Positions 1-6,448 of a DNA stretch of 10,360 nt are shown one piece after another. The notes beneath the pieces are model-generated. The model saw only the letters and a list, made by a program, of their open reading frames with translations. It did no database searches and was not told where the DNA came from. This DNA comes from Betaproteobacteria bacterium (GTDB taxonomy: Bacteria > Pseudomonadota > Gammaproteobacteria > Burkholderiales > SG8-41), in the NCBI GenBank assembly GCA_021300125.1, contig JAJTHX010000240.1, positions 1-10,360 of the forward strand, written 5' to 3'. A program made the position numbers and the translations under genes. Position 1 is the first letter of the stretch. Each line of letters opens with the position of its first letter.

Positions 1-2853
1 GTAGCCCTCGTGTTTTTTCAGCACGGCGTACTCGACGATCAGGATCGCGTTTTTGGCGGCAAGGCCGAGCAGGGTGACCAGGCCGATCTGGAAGTAGACG
101 TCGTTGGTGAAGCCGCGCAGCCATACCGCGGCAAGCGCGCCGAAAGTGCCGAAGGGTAGGGCGAGCAGCACCGACAGCGGCAGCGACCACTTGTCGTACT
201 GCGCGGCGAGGATCAGGAACACCATCAGCACGGCGAGGCCGATCGCAATGCCGGCGGTGCCGCCGGAACGCTTTTCCTGGAAGGAGGCGCCGCTCCAGTC
301 GTAGCTGAATTCCGGCGGCAGGGTTTCTCTGGCGATCTTTTCCATGCGCGCGATGGCCTGGCCCGAACTGTAGCCCGGCGCTGCCGAGCCGAAGATCTTC
401 ACCGCCGGCAGGTTGTTGAAGCGGTCGAGCGTGTCGGGTCCGGCCGCGTACTGCACGCTGGCGAGTGCGGACAGCGGGATCATCACGCCGCGGTCGGAGC
501 GCACGTAGATCGAGCCGATGTCCCCGGGATTTTTGCGGTAGCCCGGTTCGGCCGACATCAGCACCTGCCAGGTGCGGCCGTACTTGTTGAAGTCGTTGAC
601 GTAGTAGGTGCCCAGCGTCGCGGCGAGCGTGTTGTAGAGATCGTCCACCGGCACGCCCAGCGTCTTGGCCTTCTCGCGGTCGGCCTGCACGTAAAGCTGC
701 GGCACGCCCGAGCGCCACAGCGTGTTGACCTGGACGAACATCGGGTCCTGTGCCACTGCGCCAAGGAACTGCTGGGTCACTTCCGCCAGGCGCTTGGCGC
801 CGCCCTCGCCGCGGTTCTGCAGGTAGAACTCGAAGCCGCCGGCGTTGCCCAGTCCGAAGATCGGCGGCGGGTTGAAGCCGAGTACCAGCGCTTCCTTGAT
901 GTGGCCGGTCTTCATGAAGAACTCGCCCACCAGCTGCGGCGTGGTGACCGAGCGCTCATCCCAGTGTTTCTGGGTGACGAAGATGGTGGCGGCGTTGTTG
1001 CGGAAACCGCCGCCGAGGAAATCGAATCCGGTGAAGGCCACCGCATACTCGTTGGCCGGGTTGGACTGGATGGCCGAGATCACTTCGGCCACCACCTTGT
1101 CGGTGCGTTCCAGGGTCGCGCCGTCGGGCAGCAGGACCGCGGCAATGTAATAGCCCTGGTCCTCGTCGGGCACCAGCGAGCCGGGGGTGGCGCGCCACAG
1201 GCCGGCGGTGATCACGACCATGCCCACGAACAGCGCGAGGGCGATGCCGCCGCGTCGCAGCATCCAGGTCACGCCGTCAACGTAACGCCCGGTGAGGCGC
1301 GCGAAGCCGGCATTGAACCAGCGGAAAAAGCGGCCGGGTTCGCCGTGGCTGAGCGACATCATGAAGGCACACAGCGCCGGTGACAGTGTCAGCGCGACGA
1401 TCGCGGAGAAAAACACCGCGATCGAGATCGTCACCGCGAACTGGCGATAGAGCTCCCCGGTCAGTCCGCCGAGGAAGGCGATCGGGATGAACACCGCGCA
1501 CATGGTCAGCGTCATCGCGATGATCGGCCCGGTGACCTCCTTCATCGCCTTGATCGCGGCATCCCGGGCTCCCAGCATTTCCTCGCGCATGATGCGCTCG
1601 ACGTTCTCAAGCACGACGATGGCGTCGTCGACCACGATGCCGATGGCCAGCACCATGCCGAACAGGGTCAGCGTGTTGATCGAGTAGCCGAGCAAAAGCA
1701 GGCCGGCGAAGGTGCCGATCAGGGAGACCGGCACCGCAACGAAGGGAATCAGCGTTGCGCGCCAGTTCTGCAGGAACAGGAACACCACCAGGAACACCAG
1801 CGCCATGGCCTCGAGCAGTGTCTTGCCGACCTCGCGGATCGACACGCTGACGAAGCGCGTGGTGTCATATACCACCGCGCTTTCCAGCCCCGGCGGGAAG
1901 CGCTGCTTCAGGCGCGCCATCTCGGAATTGACGGCATCCGCGGTGGCCAGCGCGTTGGCGCCGGGCTGCAGGAAGATGCCGACCAGGGTTGCGGTCTTGC
2001 CGTTGACGCGACCAAGGAATTCATAATCCTTGGAGCCCAGTTCGACCCGGGCCACGTCCTTCAGCCGCAGCAGCGAGCCGTCCGGATTGGCGCGCACGAC
2101 GATATTCTCGAACTGCGACGGTTCCGACAGCCGGCCCTGGGTGGTGATGCTGTAGACCAGTTCCTGCGGCCCGCCGCTGGGCGACTGGCCGATCTTGCCG
2201 GCGGCAAACTGGGCATTCTGCTCGTTCAGCGCCCGCACCAGGTCGGCGGGTGTGACCTTGAGCTGCGCCATGCGGTCCGGACGCGTCCAGATGCGCATCG
2301 CATAGTCCTTGGCGCCGAAGATCTGGACGTTGGTGGTGCCGGGTATGCGCTTGAGCGCATCAAGGACATTGAGCGTGACGTAATTCGAGGTGAAGAGATC
2401 GTTGTAGCGCCCGTCGGGCGAGGTGAAGGCAATCACCTGCAGGAAGGAGGAGGAGCCCTTTTCGACGGTCACGCCCTGGCGCCGCACCTCCTGCGGCAGC
2501 CGCGGCTCGACCTGCTTGACCCGGTTGTTGACGTTGAGCGCCGCGGTATCGACATCGGCGCCGATCTCGAAGGTGACCTGGATCTCGACCACACCCTGCG
2601 CAGTCGAGGTCGAGCTCATGTAGAGCATCTTCTCGACGCCGTTGATCTGGTTTTCGAGGGGGGCTGCGACGGTTTGCTCGACCACTTGGGCCGAGGCTCC
2701 GGGATAGATCGCGCGCACGGTGACCACCGGCGGCGCGATTTCCGGATACTGCGCGATCGGCAGCACGCGCATGGCGGCGAGGCCGGCGATGATGATGAAT
2801 ACCGACAGCACCGTCGCGAAGATCGGGCGGTCGATGAAGAATTTGGAGATCAT
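1..2853 (-). CDS. RND multidrug efflux pump, inner-membrane permease (AcrB/HAE1 type), 3' end cut off
   Basis: Proton-driven inner-membrane pump that binds drugs or other hydrophobic compounds in its periplasmic domain and passes them to an outer-membrane channel through the adaptor encoded just upstream. The visible part is 951 codons; AcrB-type pumps are about 1,040-1,050, so roughly the last 100 residues (the final transmembrane helices) lie beyond the left edge. The N-terminus MISKFFIDRPIFATVLSVF is typical of the family and forms the first membrane helix. The proton-relay acids in TM4 are Asp409-Asp410 (context GIVVDDAIVV), and the TM10 lysine is Lys934 (context GLAAKNAILI), equivalent to AcrB D407, D408 and K940. 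The reading frame is unbroken. The ATG is the family start but the ribosome site ahead of it is weak, so translation may be coupled to the adaptor 28 bases upstream. Substrates cannot be predicted from sequence. Confidence 0.96.
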   Translation of the reverse strand, partial: MISKFFIDRPIFATVLSVFIIIAGLAAMRVLPIAQYPEIAPPVVTVRAIYPGASAQVVEQTVAAPLENQINGVEKMLYMSSTSTAQGVVEIQVTFEIGADVDTAALNVNNRVKQVEPRLPQEVRRQGVTVEKGSSSFLQVIAFTSPDGRYNDLFTSNYVTLNVLDALKRIPGTTNVQIFGAKDYAMRIWTRPDRMAQLKVTPADLVRALNEQNAQFAAGKIGQSPSGGPQELVYSITTQGRLSEPSQFENIVVRANPDGSLLRLKDVARVELGSKDYEFLGRVNGKTATLVGIFLQPGANALATADAVNSEMARLKQRFPPGLESAVVYDTTRFVSVSIREVGKTLLEAMALVFLVVFLFLQNWRATLIPFVAVPVSLIGTFAGLLLLGYSINTLTLFGMVLAIGIVVDDAIVVLENVERIMREEMLGARDAAIKAMKEVTGPIIAMTLTMCAVFIPIAFLGGLTGELYRQFAVTISIAVFFSAIVALTLSPALCAFMMSLSHGEPGRFFRWFNAGFARLTGRYVDGVTWMLRRGGIALALFVGMVVITAGLWRATPGSLVPDEDQGYYIAAVLLPDGATLERTDKVVAEVISAIQSNPANEYAVAFTGFDFLGGGFRNNAATIFVTQKHWDERSVTTPQLVGEFFMKTGHIKEALVLGFNPPPIFGLGNAGGFEFYLQNRGEGGAKRLAEVTQQFLGAVAQDPMFVQVNTLWRSGVPQLYVQADREKAKTLGVPVDDLYNTLAATLGTYYVNDFNKYGRTWQVLMSAEPGYRKNPGDIGSIYVRSDRGVMIPLSALASVQYAAGPDTLDRFNNLPAVKIFGSAAPGYSSGQAIARMEKIARETLPPEFSYDWSGASFQEKRSGGTAGIAIGLAVLMVFLILAAQYDKWSLPLSVLLALPFGTFGALAAVWLRGFTNDVYFQIGLVTLLGLAAKNAILIVEYAVLKKHEGY

Positions 2854-2881
2854 GGCGTGTCCGTTTCAGGGGCCGCTGGGA

Positions 2882-4075
2882 TCAGGACTGCTTTTCTGCG
2901 GGAGCGGCGGGCTTGCCCGGAGCCTGCCCCGGCCCGCCTTTTGGGGCGGGGTCGACCACGGTGACCGGGGTGCCGGGCGCGAAAATCTTCGACATGCCGT
3001 CGACGATGACACGTTCGCCGGGCTTGAGCCCGCCGTTGATGATCCAGCCGTCGGCGATCCAGGCGCCGGGTTCGACCGGGCGCGGCTCGGCCTTGGATTC
3101 GGCATTGACCACGTAGACGAACTTTCCGCCGGGGCCGTCGAGCACCGCGCGCTGCGGCACCACGATCACGTTCGGCCGCACCGCGCCGCTCAGCGTCACG
3201 CGCACGAACTCGCCGGCGCGCAGCACGCTGTTCGGATTGGGGAATTCAGCGCGTGTCTCGGTGGTGCCGGTCTGGGTGTTGATGCGCACGTCGATGAAAT
3301 TGACGGCGCCGCCGCGCTTGTATTCGCTGCCGTCGGACAGTTTCACCGTGGCCTTCAGCTTGCCGTCTGCGGGCAGTTTGACGCGGCCGGCTTCGACGTC
3401 GTTGCGCAGTGCCAGGGTGTCGCGGTCCGAGACCCCGAAAATCACGTACATCGGATCGGTCTGGGTGACGGTGGTCAGCAGCACGCTGGGGCCGGAGACC
3501 AGAGCGCCTTCTGAAACCTGGGCGCGGCTGGCGATGCCGGAAATCGGAGCCTCGACCCGGGTCCACTCGAGGTTGAGTTTTGCCTCGTTCAGGCGCGCCC
3601 TCACACTTTCGGTTTCGGCGCGAGCCACGCGCTCGGCCGAGACCGCGTCGTCGTATTCCTTCTGGCTCACCGCCTTGGCTTCGAACACCGGTTTGAGCCG
3701 GGCCAGTTCGCGCTGGGCCTGCGCCAGCCGTGCCTCGGCGACGCCGAGGTCCGCAGCGGCGCGCGCCTGTGCAAGCTGGAAGGGGGCAGGATCGATGGTG
3801 AACAGCGAATCGCCCTGTTTGACCCCGGCGCCTTCGCGGTAGTTGCGCTTGAGCAGGATGCCGTTGACCCGCGCACGCACCTCGATTTCGCGGAAACCTG
3901 CAGTCTGGCCGGTGTATTCGAGGCTGACGGGTACATCCCGCGCTTCGGTGGTGATCACGGAAACGGGTGGCGGGGGAAAACCGCCGGGCGGGCCGCCTGC
4001 AGGGCCACAGGCGGCGAGCAGCATGAGGCTGGACAGGGAAACGGCTGCAGCGAGCTTGCGGTGCGTGCGGATCAT
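2882..4075 (-). CDS. RND efflux periplasmic adaptor lipoprotein (AcrA/MexA type)
   Basis: Membrane-fusion protein that links the RND permease to an outer-membrane channel across the periplasm. It has 397 residues, normal for the family. The chosen start gives a clear lipoprotein signal: basic MIRTHRKL, a hydrophobic stretch, then LLAAC with the lipidated Cys at residue 23. A Gly/Pro-rich linker follows (24-37). Next come the first beta-barrel and lipoyl half (about 38-100, including VNGILLKRNYREGAGVKQGD), a coiled-coil alpha-hairpin rich in Ala, Glu and Arg (about 100-170), the second lipoyl half (VEAPISGIASRAQVSEGALV, 174-193), a beta-barrel (about 205-295) and the membrane-proximal domain. 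The C-terminus is a low-complexity Pro/Gly/Ala/Lys tail. A GGGAG sequence lies 8 bases before the ATG. The frame stays open upstream through the antisense of tetR, but that extension would lose the signal peptide. It is first in an operon with the permease and is probably repressed by the divergent TetR protein. Confidence 0.95.
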   Translation of the reverse strand: MIRTHRKLAAAVSLSSLMLLAACGPAGGPPGGFPPPPVSVITTEARDVPVSLEYTGQTAGFREIEVRARVNGILLKRNYREGAGVKQGDSLFTIDPAPFQLAQARAAADLGVAEARLAQAQRELARLKPVFEAKAVSQKEYDDAVSAERVARAETESVRARLNEAKLNLEWTRVEAPISGIASRAQVSEGALVSGPSVLLTTVTQTDPMYVIFGVSDRDTLALRNDVEAGRVKLPADGKLKATVKLSDGSEYKRGGAVNFIDVRINTQTGTTETRAEFPNPNSVLRAGEFVRVTLSGAVRPNVIVVPQRAVLDGPGGKFVYVVNAESKAEPRPVEPGAWIADGWIINGGLKPGERVIVDGMSKIFAPGTPVTVVDPAPKGGPGQAPGKPAAPAEKQS

Positions 4076-4149
4076 GGCGAGGGCTCCCTGGGCCGGCGGC
4101 TGCCACGGTGCCGCGGCCGGCCTTGCTGAATGCGAAATTGGACCGGGAC

Positions 4150-4179
4150 AGTTTACATACACACATGAATGTATGTAAA
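4150..4179 (-). promoter_or_regulatory. Predicted promoter of the RND adaptor-permease operon, overlapping the operator
   Basis: Read on the minus strand, TTTACA (4179-4174, 5 of 6 to the -35 consensus) is followed after 18 bases by TAAACT (4155-4150, 4 of 6 to the -10 consensus). Both boxes fall within or at the edge of the palindrome, so repressor binding would block polymerase. This is consensus matching by eye only. Confidence 0.4.
4152..4179. promoter_or_regulatory. AcrR-type operator palindrome in the divergent tetR/RND intergenic region
   Basis: Perfect 10-base arms TTTACATACA (4152-4161) and TGTATGTAAA (4170-4179) flank an 8-base centre, CACATGAA, whose middle CATG is itself palindromic. 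In all, 24 of 28 positions are symmetric. Compared with the E. coli acrR-acrA operator as I recall it (arms TACATACA and TGTATGTA, 24 bases), 20 of 24 positions match and the four differences are all in the centre. It lies between the adaptor start (4075) and the repressor start (4289). AT-rich sequence here contrasts with the GC-rich flanks. The neighbouring TetR protein is its obvious ligand. Confidence 0.88.
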
Positions 4180-4181
4180 GT
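4152..4181 (+). promoter_or_regulatory. Predicted promoter of the tetR gene, overlapping the operator
   Basis: Owing to the palindrome, the plus strand carries a mirror arrangement: TTTACA (4152-4157), an 18-base spacer and TAAAGT (4176-4181, 4 of 6). It would give a leader of about 100 bases before the repressor start, and repression of its own gene. This is a consensus match by eye, not a mapped promoter. Confidence 0.35.
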
Positions 4182-4288
4182 GCGGAATTATTGCGAAGCT
4201 GAAAAAAAGCGCACGGTGCCCGCTTGTACGACCTGCTTGCACGAAGGTCCCGGCACGGCACGCGTTCGCACCCTGTTTCCGGAGGAAT

Positions 4289-4984
4289 ATGCCCAGACGC
4301 ACCAAGGACGAAGCGATCGAGACCCGCAACCAGATACTGGATGCCGCGGAGCGCCTGTTCGGCGAGCGCGGCGTCTCGCGTACCTCGCTGGCCGATATCG
4401 CCGAGGCGGCCGCGGTCACCCGCGGTGCCATCTACTGGCATTTCGAGGACAAGGCCGAGCTGTTCTGCGAAATGGTGGCCCGGGTCACGATGCCGATGGA
4501 GGATGCGCCCTGTCAGATCAATCCCGTGACGCATGATGATCCGCTCGGCGCGGTACGCGACATGCTGGTCGGCATCCTGCAGCGCACTTCCGGCGATGCC
4601 CAGGCGCGCCGGGTATTCCACATCGTTTTCAACAAATGCGAATACGTCGACGAGATGCGCCCGGTGTGGCAGCGGTTTCGCGAAATGCAGGCCGGTTGCC
4701 TCGAGCGGCTCACCCAGGGCATCGCGGCGGCTGTTGCCCGCGGCCAGCTGCAGTCCGGACTCGATGCCCGCGCCACCGCAGTTGGATTGCACGCGATGGT
4801 CAACGGCCTGATCAGCAAGCTGGTGATGGATCCCGAGGCGATACCCGCCGCGGCTGATCATGGTCGCCTGATTGATGTGTTCCTGGATGGTTTGCGCGTG
4901 GCGCCGCTCCGGCCGCGGCGGGTGCCGGCGCCCAAAGCCAAGACCAAGGCGGCTGCGCTGCCGCTGCGCCGCCGAGCGGCCTGA
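4289..4984 (+). CDS. TetR-family repressor of efflux genes (AcrR/TtgR type)
   Basis: DNA-binding repressor that is expected to release its operator when a pump substrate binds the C-terminal domain. It has 231 residues, slightly longer than the usual 210-215. The N-terminus MPRRTKDEAIETRNQILDAA and the helix-turn-helix at about residues 33-52, ending TRGAIYWHF, are hallmark AcrR-type sequence. The segment FHIVFNKCEYVDEM (110-123) corresponds to the IIFHKCEFVGEM segment of E. coli AcrR as I remember it. The ATG at 4289 was chosen because GGAGG lies just upstream (only 3 bases away, rather close) and the protein then starts where AcrR does; an in-frame ATG at 4169 lies inside the operator and is unlikely. 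The C-terminus (208-231) is an unusual Arg/Lys/Pro/Ala tail. It is divergent from the RND operon and is its presumed repressor. Confidence 0.93.
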   Translation: MPRRTKDEAIETRNQILDAAERLFGERGVSRTSLADIAEAAAVTRGAIYWHFEDKAELFCEMVARVTMPMEDAPCQINPVTHDDPLGAVRDMLVGILQRTSGDAQARRVFHIVFNKCEYVDEMRPVWQRFREMQAGCLERLTQGIAAAVARGQLQSGLDARATAVGLHAMVNGLISKLVMDPEAIPAAADHGRLIDVFLDGLRVAPLRPRRVPAPKAKTKAAALPLRRRAA

Positions 4985-4990
4985 CTGCCG

Positions 4991-5005
4991 CCCCCGGGGG
5001 GGGGG
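4991..5005. repeat. C5-G10 homopolymer between convergent tetR and infA
   Basis: Five C followed by an unbroken run of ten G fill most of the 21-base gap between the tetR stop and the infA stop. The run is intergenic, so a length change would not alter either protein. It is prone to slippage and to sequencing error. No terminator with a usable loop is visible in this gap. Confidence 0.85.
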
Positions 5006-5278
5006 CTAGCGCCTGCGCTGGAACTGTCCCGGCCGCGGCTGCGGCGGTCCGGCGCGTTCGTCCTTGTGGCGGAAGCTGATGCGGCCCTTGCCGAGGTCGT
5101 AGGGCGAAAGCTCGATCGTGACCTTGTCGCCAGCGAGGATGCGGATCCGGTGCTTGCGCATCTTTCCGGACGCGTAGGCGGTCAGGCTGTGGCCGTTGGC
5201 CAGTGTGACGCGGAACATCGTGTTCGGGAGTACCTCGTCGATCACGCCCTCGTATTCGACCACTTCTTCCTTCGCCAT
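5006..5278 (-). CDS. infA: Translation initiation factor IF-1, extended stand-alone copy
   Basis: Small OB-fold protein that binds the ribosomal A site during initiation in the cytoplasm. It has 90 residues against about 72 for E. coli IF-1. The core matches the family: [19 protein letters not shown], then [36 protein letters not shown] and [11 protein letters not shown]. Residues about 74-90 form a Pro/Arg/Gln-rich basic tail ([15 protein letters not shown]) absent from short IF-1s. AGGA lies 7 bases before the ATG. No ribosomal protein genes flank it, so this is not the copy found in the ribosomal operon of many bacteria; betaproteobacteria often carry such an extra, longer copy. It lies downstream of and in the same direction as the cold-shock gene, 91 bases away, with hairpins between. 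I see no convincing promoter of its own, so read-through from csp is possible. Confidence 0.95.
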   Translation of the reverse strand: MAKEEVVEYEGVIDEVLPNTMFRVTLANGHSLTAYASGKMRKHRIRILAGDKVTIELSPYDLGKGRISFRHKDERAGPPQPRPGQFQRRR

Positions 5279-5311
5279 CGCGGTGTCCTGTCTGTATGCC
5301 AGAAAACAGAA

Positions 5312-5337
5312 GGCCGCGTGCGCGAACGCACGCGGCC
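5312..5337 (-). terminator. Rho-independent-type terminator after the cold-shock gene
   Basis: A perfect 11-bp GC-rich stem (5312-5322 with 5327-5337) closes a 4-base loop that reads TTCG on the minus strand. It is followed on that strand by TTCTGTTTTCT (5311-5301), 8 T in 11. It lies 32 bases past the csp stop and 33 bases before the infA start, so it either ends the csp transcript or limits read-through into infA. Position, stem and T-rich tail support the call; the tail is interrupted, so termination may be partial. Confidence 0.75.
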
Positions 5338-5343
5338 CGGTGT

Positions 5344-5359
5344 GACGGAGTTTTCCGTC
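5344..5359 (-). other. Small hairpin just after the cold-shock stop codon
   Basis: A 6-bp perfect stem, GACGGA paired with TCCGTC, around a 4-base loop, 10 bases after the csp stop and just before the strong terminator hairpin. It could protect the csp 3' end from exonucleases or be incidental. It has no T tract on the minus strand. Confidence 0.4.
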
Positions 5360-5369
5360 TGCTGCGTGT

Positions 5370-5579
5370 TCAGGCGGCCTGCAGGTTCACGGCCGAGGAG
5401 CGGCCATCAGGGCCCCGTTCGAGGTCGAACGAGACTTTCTGGTTTTCGCTGAGGGTGGACATGCCGGCACGTTCCACTGCCGAAATATGCACGAAGACGT
5501 CTTTCGACTGGTCCTGCGGCTGGATGAAGCCGAAACCTTTGGTGGCATTGAAAAATTTTACGGTGCCGATGGTGGCCAT
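5370..5579 (-). CDS. CspA-family cold-shock protein
   Basis: Single-domain RNA and single-stranded-DNA binding protein of the cold-shock (OB-fold) family, an RNA chaperone in the cytoplasm. It has 69 residues, the standard length. Both nucleic-acid motifs are intact: RNP1 as KGFGFI (14-19) and RNP2 as VFVHIS (28-33). The N-terminus [19 protein letters not shown] is typical. The start is supported by GGAG 6 bases before the ATG; the same frame stays open upstream to 6125 but only as antisense of gst. The leader is probably about 130 bases long, as in other cold-regulated csp mRNAs. Whether this member is cold-induced or constitutive cannot be told from sequence. Confidence 0.96.
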   Translation of the reverse strand: MATIGTVKFFNATKGFGFIQPQDQSKDVFVHISAVERAGMSTLSENQKVSFDLERGPDGRSSAVNLQAA

Positions 5580-5718
5580 GATGATCTCCGGATTGTGGCT
5601 GAGGGGCTGATCCGCGCCCGGATCGGGGCGGTTTTCAGGGCAACAACGAATGGAGAAGGCCGGGCAGAAACGACGCGAACGCGCACGAAAGGCAGACAAA
5701 ATCCAGACGCCGCGGCGG

Positions 5719-5747
5719 AGTATGGGTGTGCCGACCTGCATTTGCAA
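5719..5747 (-). promoter_or_regulatory. Predicted promoter of the cold-shock gene with a long leader
   Basis: On the minus strand TTGCAA (5747-5742, 4 of 6) and CATACT (5724-5719, 4 of 6) are 17 bases apart. Transcription would begin near 5712, giving a leader of about 130 bases before the csp ATG. The TTGCAA box is self-complementary and sits in the 228-base gap between csp and the divergent gst; I see no better match for a gst promoter. The prediction rests on spacing and weak consensus only. Confidence 0.35.
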
Positions 5748-5807
5748 GGTATTTCGGCTTGGGGCACGATTCAATCCGATGCACAACAACACAAACAGGA
5801 GCGGCAA

Positions 5808-6416
5808 ATGAAACTCTATTTTTCCCCCGGTGCCTGTTCCCTCGCGCCGCATATCGTGCTTTTCGAGGCCGGATTCACCTTTGAAGCCGAAAAGGTCGAT
5901 ATCCCGAACAAGAAGACTGCCTCCGGCGCGGATTTCTGGCAGATCAACCCCAAGGGTTATGTCCCTGCGCTGCAGCTTGACAGTGGCGAGGTGCTTACCG
6001 AAGTCAGCACCATCCTGCAGTATCTCGCCGACCAGAAGCCGGACTCGGGACTGGCGCCCGCTGCCGGTTCGATGGCGCGTTACCGCCTGATGGAGTGGCT
6101 CAATTTCATCGCCACCGAGGTTCACAAGTCGGTGGGGGCGCTGTTCAACCCGCAGATGACGCCCGAGATGAAGGAGGTGCAGAAGGCCTATATTGCGCGG
6201 CGCTTCAAGGCGCTTGACGCGATGATGGCCGGAAAAACCTGGCTTGCCGGTGATGCCTTTTCAGTGGCCGATGCGTACCTGTTCAACGTGTTGCGCTGGT
6301 GCGGTTACCACAAGATCGACCTCTCGCAGTGGCCCAACATCCACGCGTTTTTCGCGCGCGCCGGCGAGCGGCCCCAGGTCCAGGCGGCGATGCGGGCGGA
6401 AGGCCTGATCAAGTGA
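5808..6416 (+). CDS. gstA: Glutathione S-transferase, beta class (E. coli GstA-like)
   Basis: Cytosolic enzyme that conjugates glutathione to electrophiles or acts in thiol redox chemistry. It has 202 residues, the usual size. The thioredoxin-like domain (1-80) begins [16 protein letters not shown] with the beta-class Cys10-Ser11 pair, and carries the glutathione-binding NPKGYVPAL (48-56). The helical domain (about 87-202) has His106, which in the E. coli enzyme as I remember it contributes to the active site, plus the GST folding motif around [14 protein letters not shown] and the family ending [21 protein letters not shown] lies 6 bases before the ATG; the longer upstream open frame would run through antisense csp and its leader and is rejected. 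It is divergent from csp and appears to be a single-gene unit. Confidence 0.95.
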   Translation: MKLYFSPGACSLAPHIVLFEAGFTFEAEKVDIPNKKTASGADFWQINPKGYVPALQLDSGEVLTEVSTILQYLADQKPDSGLAPAAGSMARYRLMEWLNFIATEVHKSVGALFNPQMTPEMKEVQKAYIARRFKALDAMMAGKTWLAGDAFSVADAYLFNVLRWCGYHKIDLSQWPNIHAFFARAGERPQVQAAMRAEGLIK

Positions 6417-6448
6417 TCAAATGACGGCCTCGCACCGGGATTCGCGCA

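Noticed and set aside
901..1383. A 160-codon plus-strand frame inside the permease gene
   Set aside because: It is antisense to conserved transmembrane and porter segments of the RND pump, with no motif or ribosome site of note.
2720..3514. A 264-codon open frame on the plus strand, antisense to the RND genes
   Set aside because: It spans the junction of two well-supported minus-strand genes and has low-complexity composition and no family features.
4076..4861. N-terminal extension of the adaptor frame through the operator and tetR
   Set aside because: It would bury the lipoprotein signal peptide 262 residues inside the protein and run antisense to tetR; the ATG at 4075 has a ribosome site and fits the family.
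4991..5000. CCCCCGGGGG palindrome as a bidirectional terminator of tetR and infA
   Set aside because: There are no loop bases to form a hairpin and no T tract on either side.
5487..5807. N-terminal extension of the gst frame
   Set aside because: The extra sequence is antisense to csp and its leader; the ATG at 5808 has AGGAG upstream and matches the known GST N-terminus.
6417..6448. Possible bidirectional terminator between gst and the hydrolase gene
   Set aside because: Only short TGATCA repeats near the gst stop are seen; no stable stem with a T tract on either strand.
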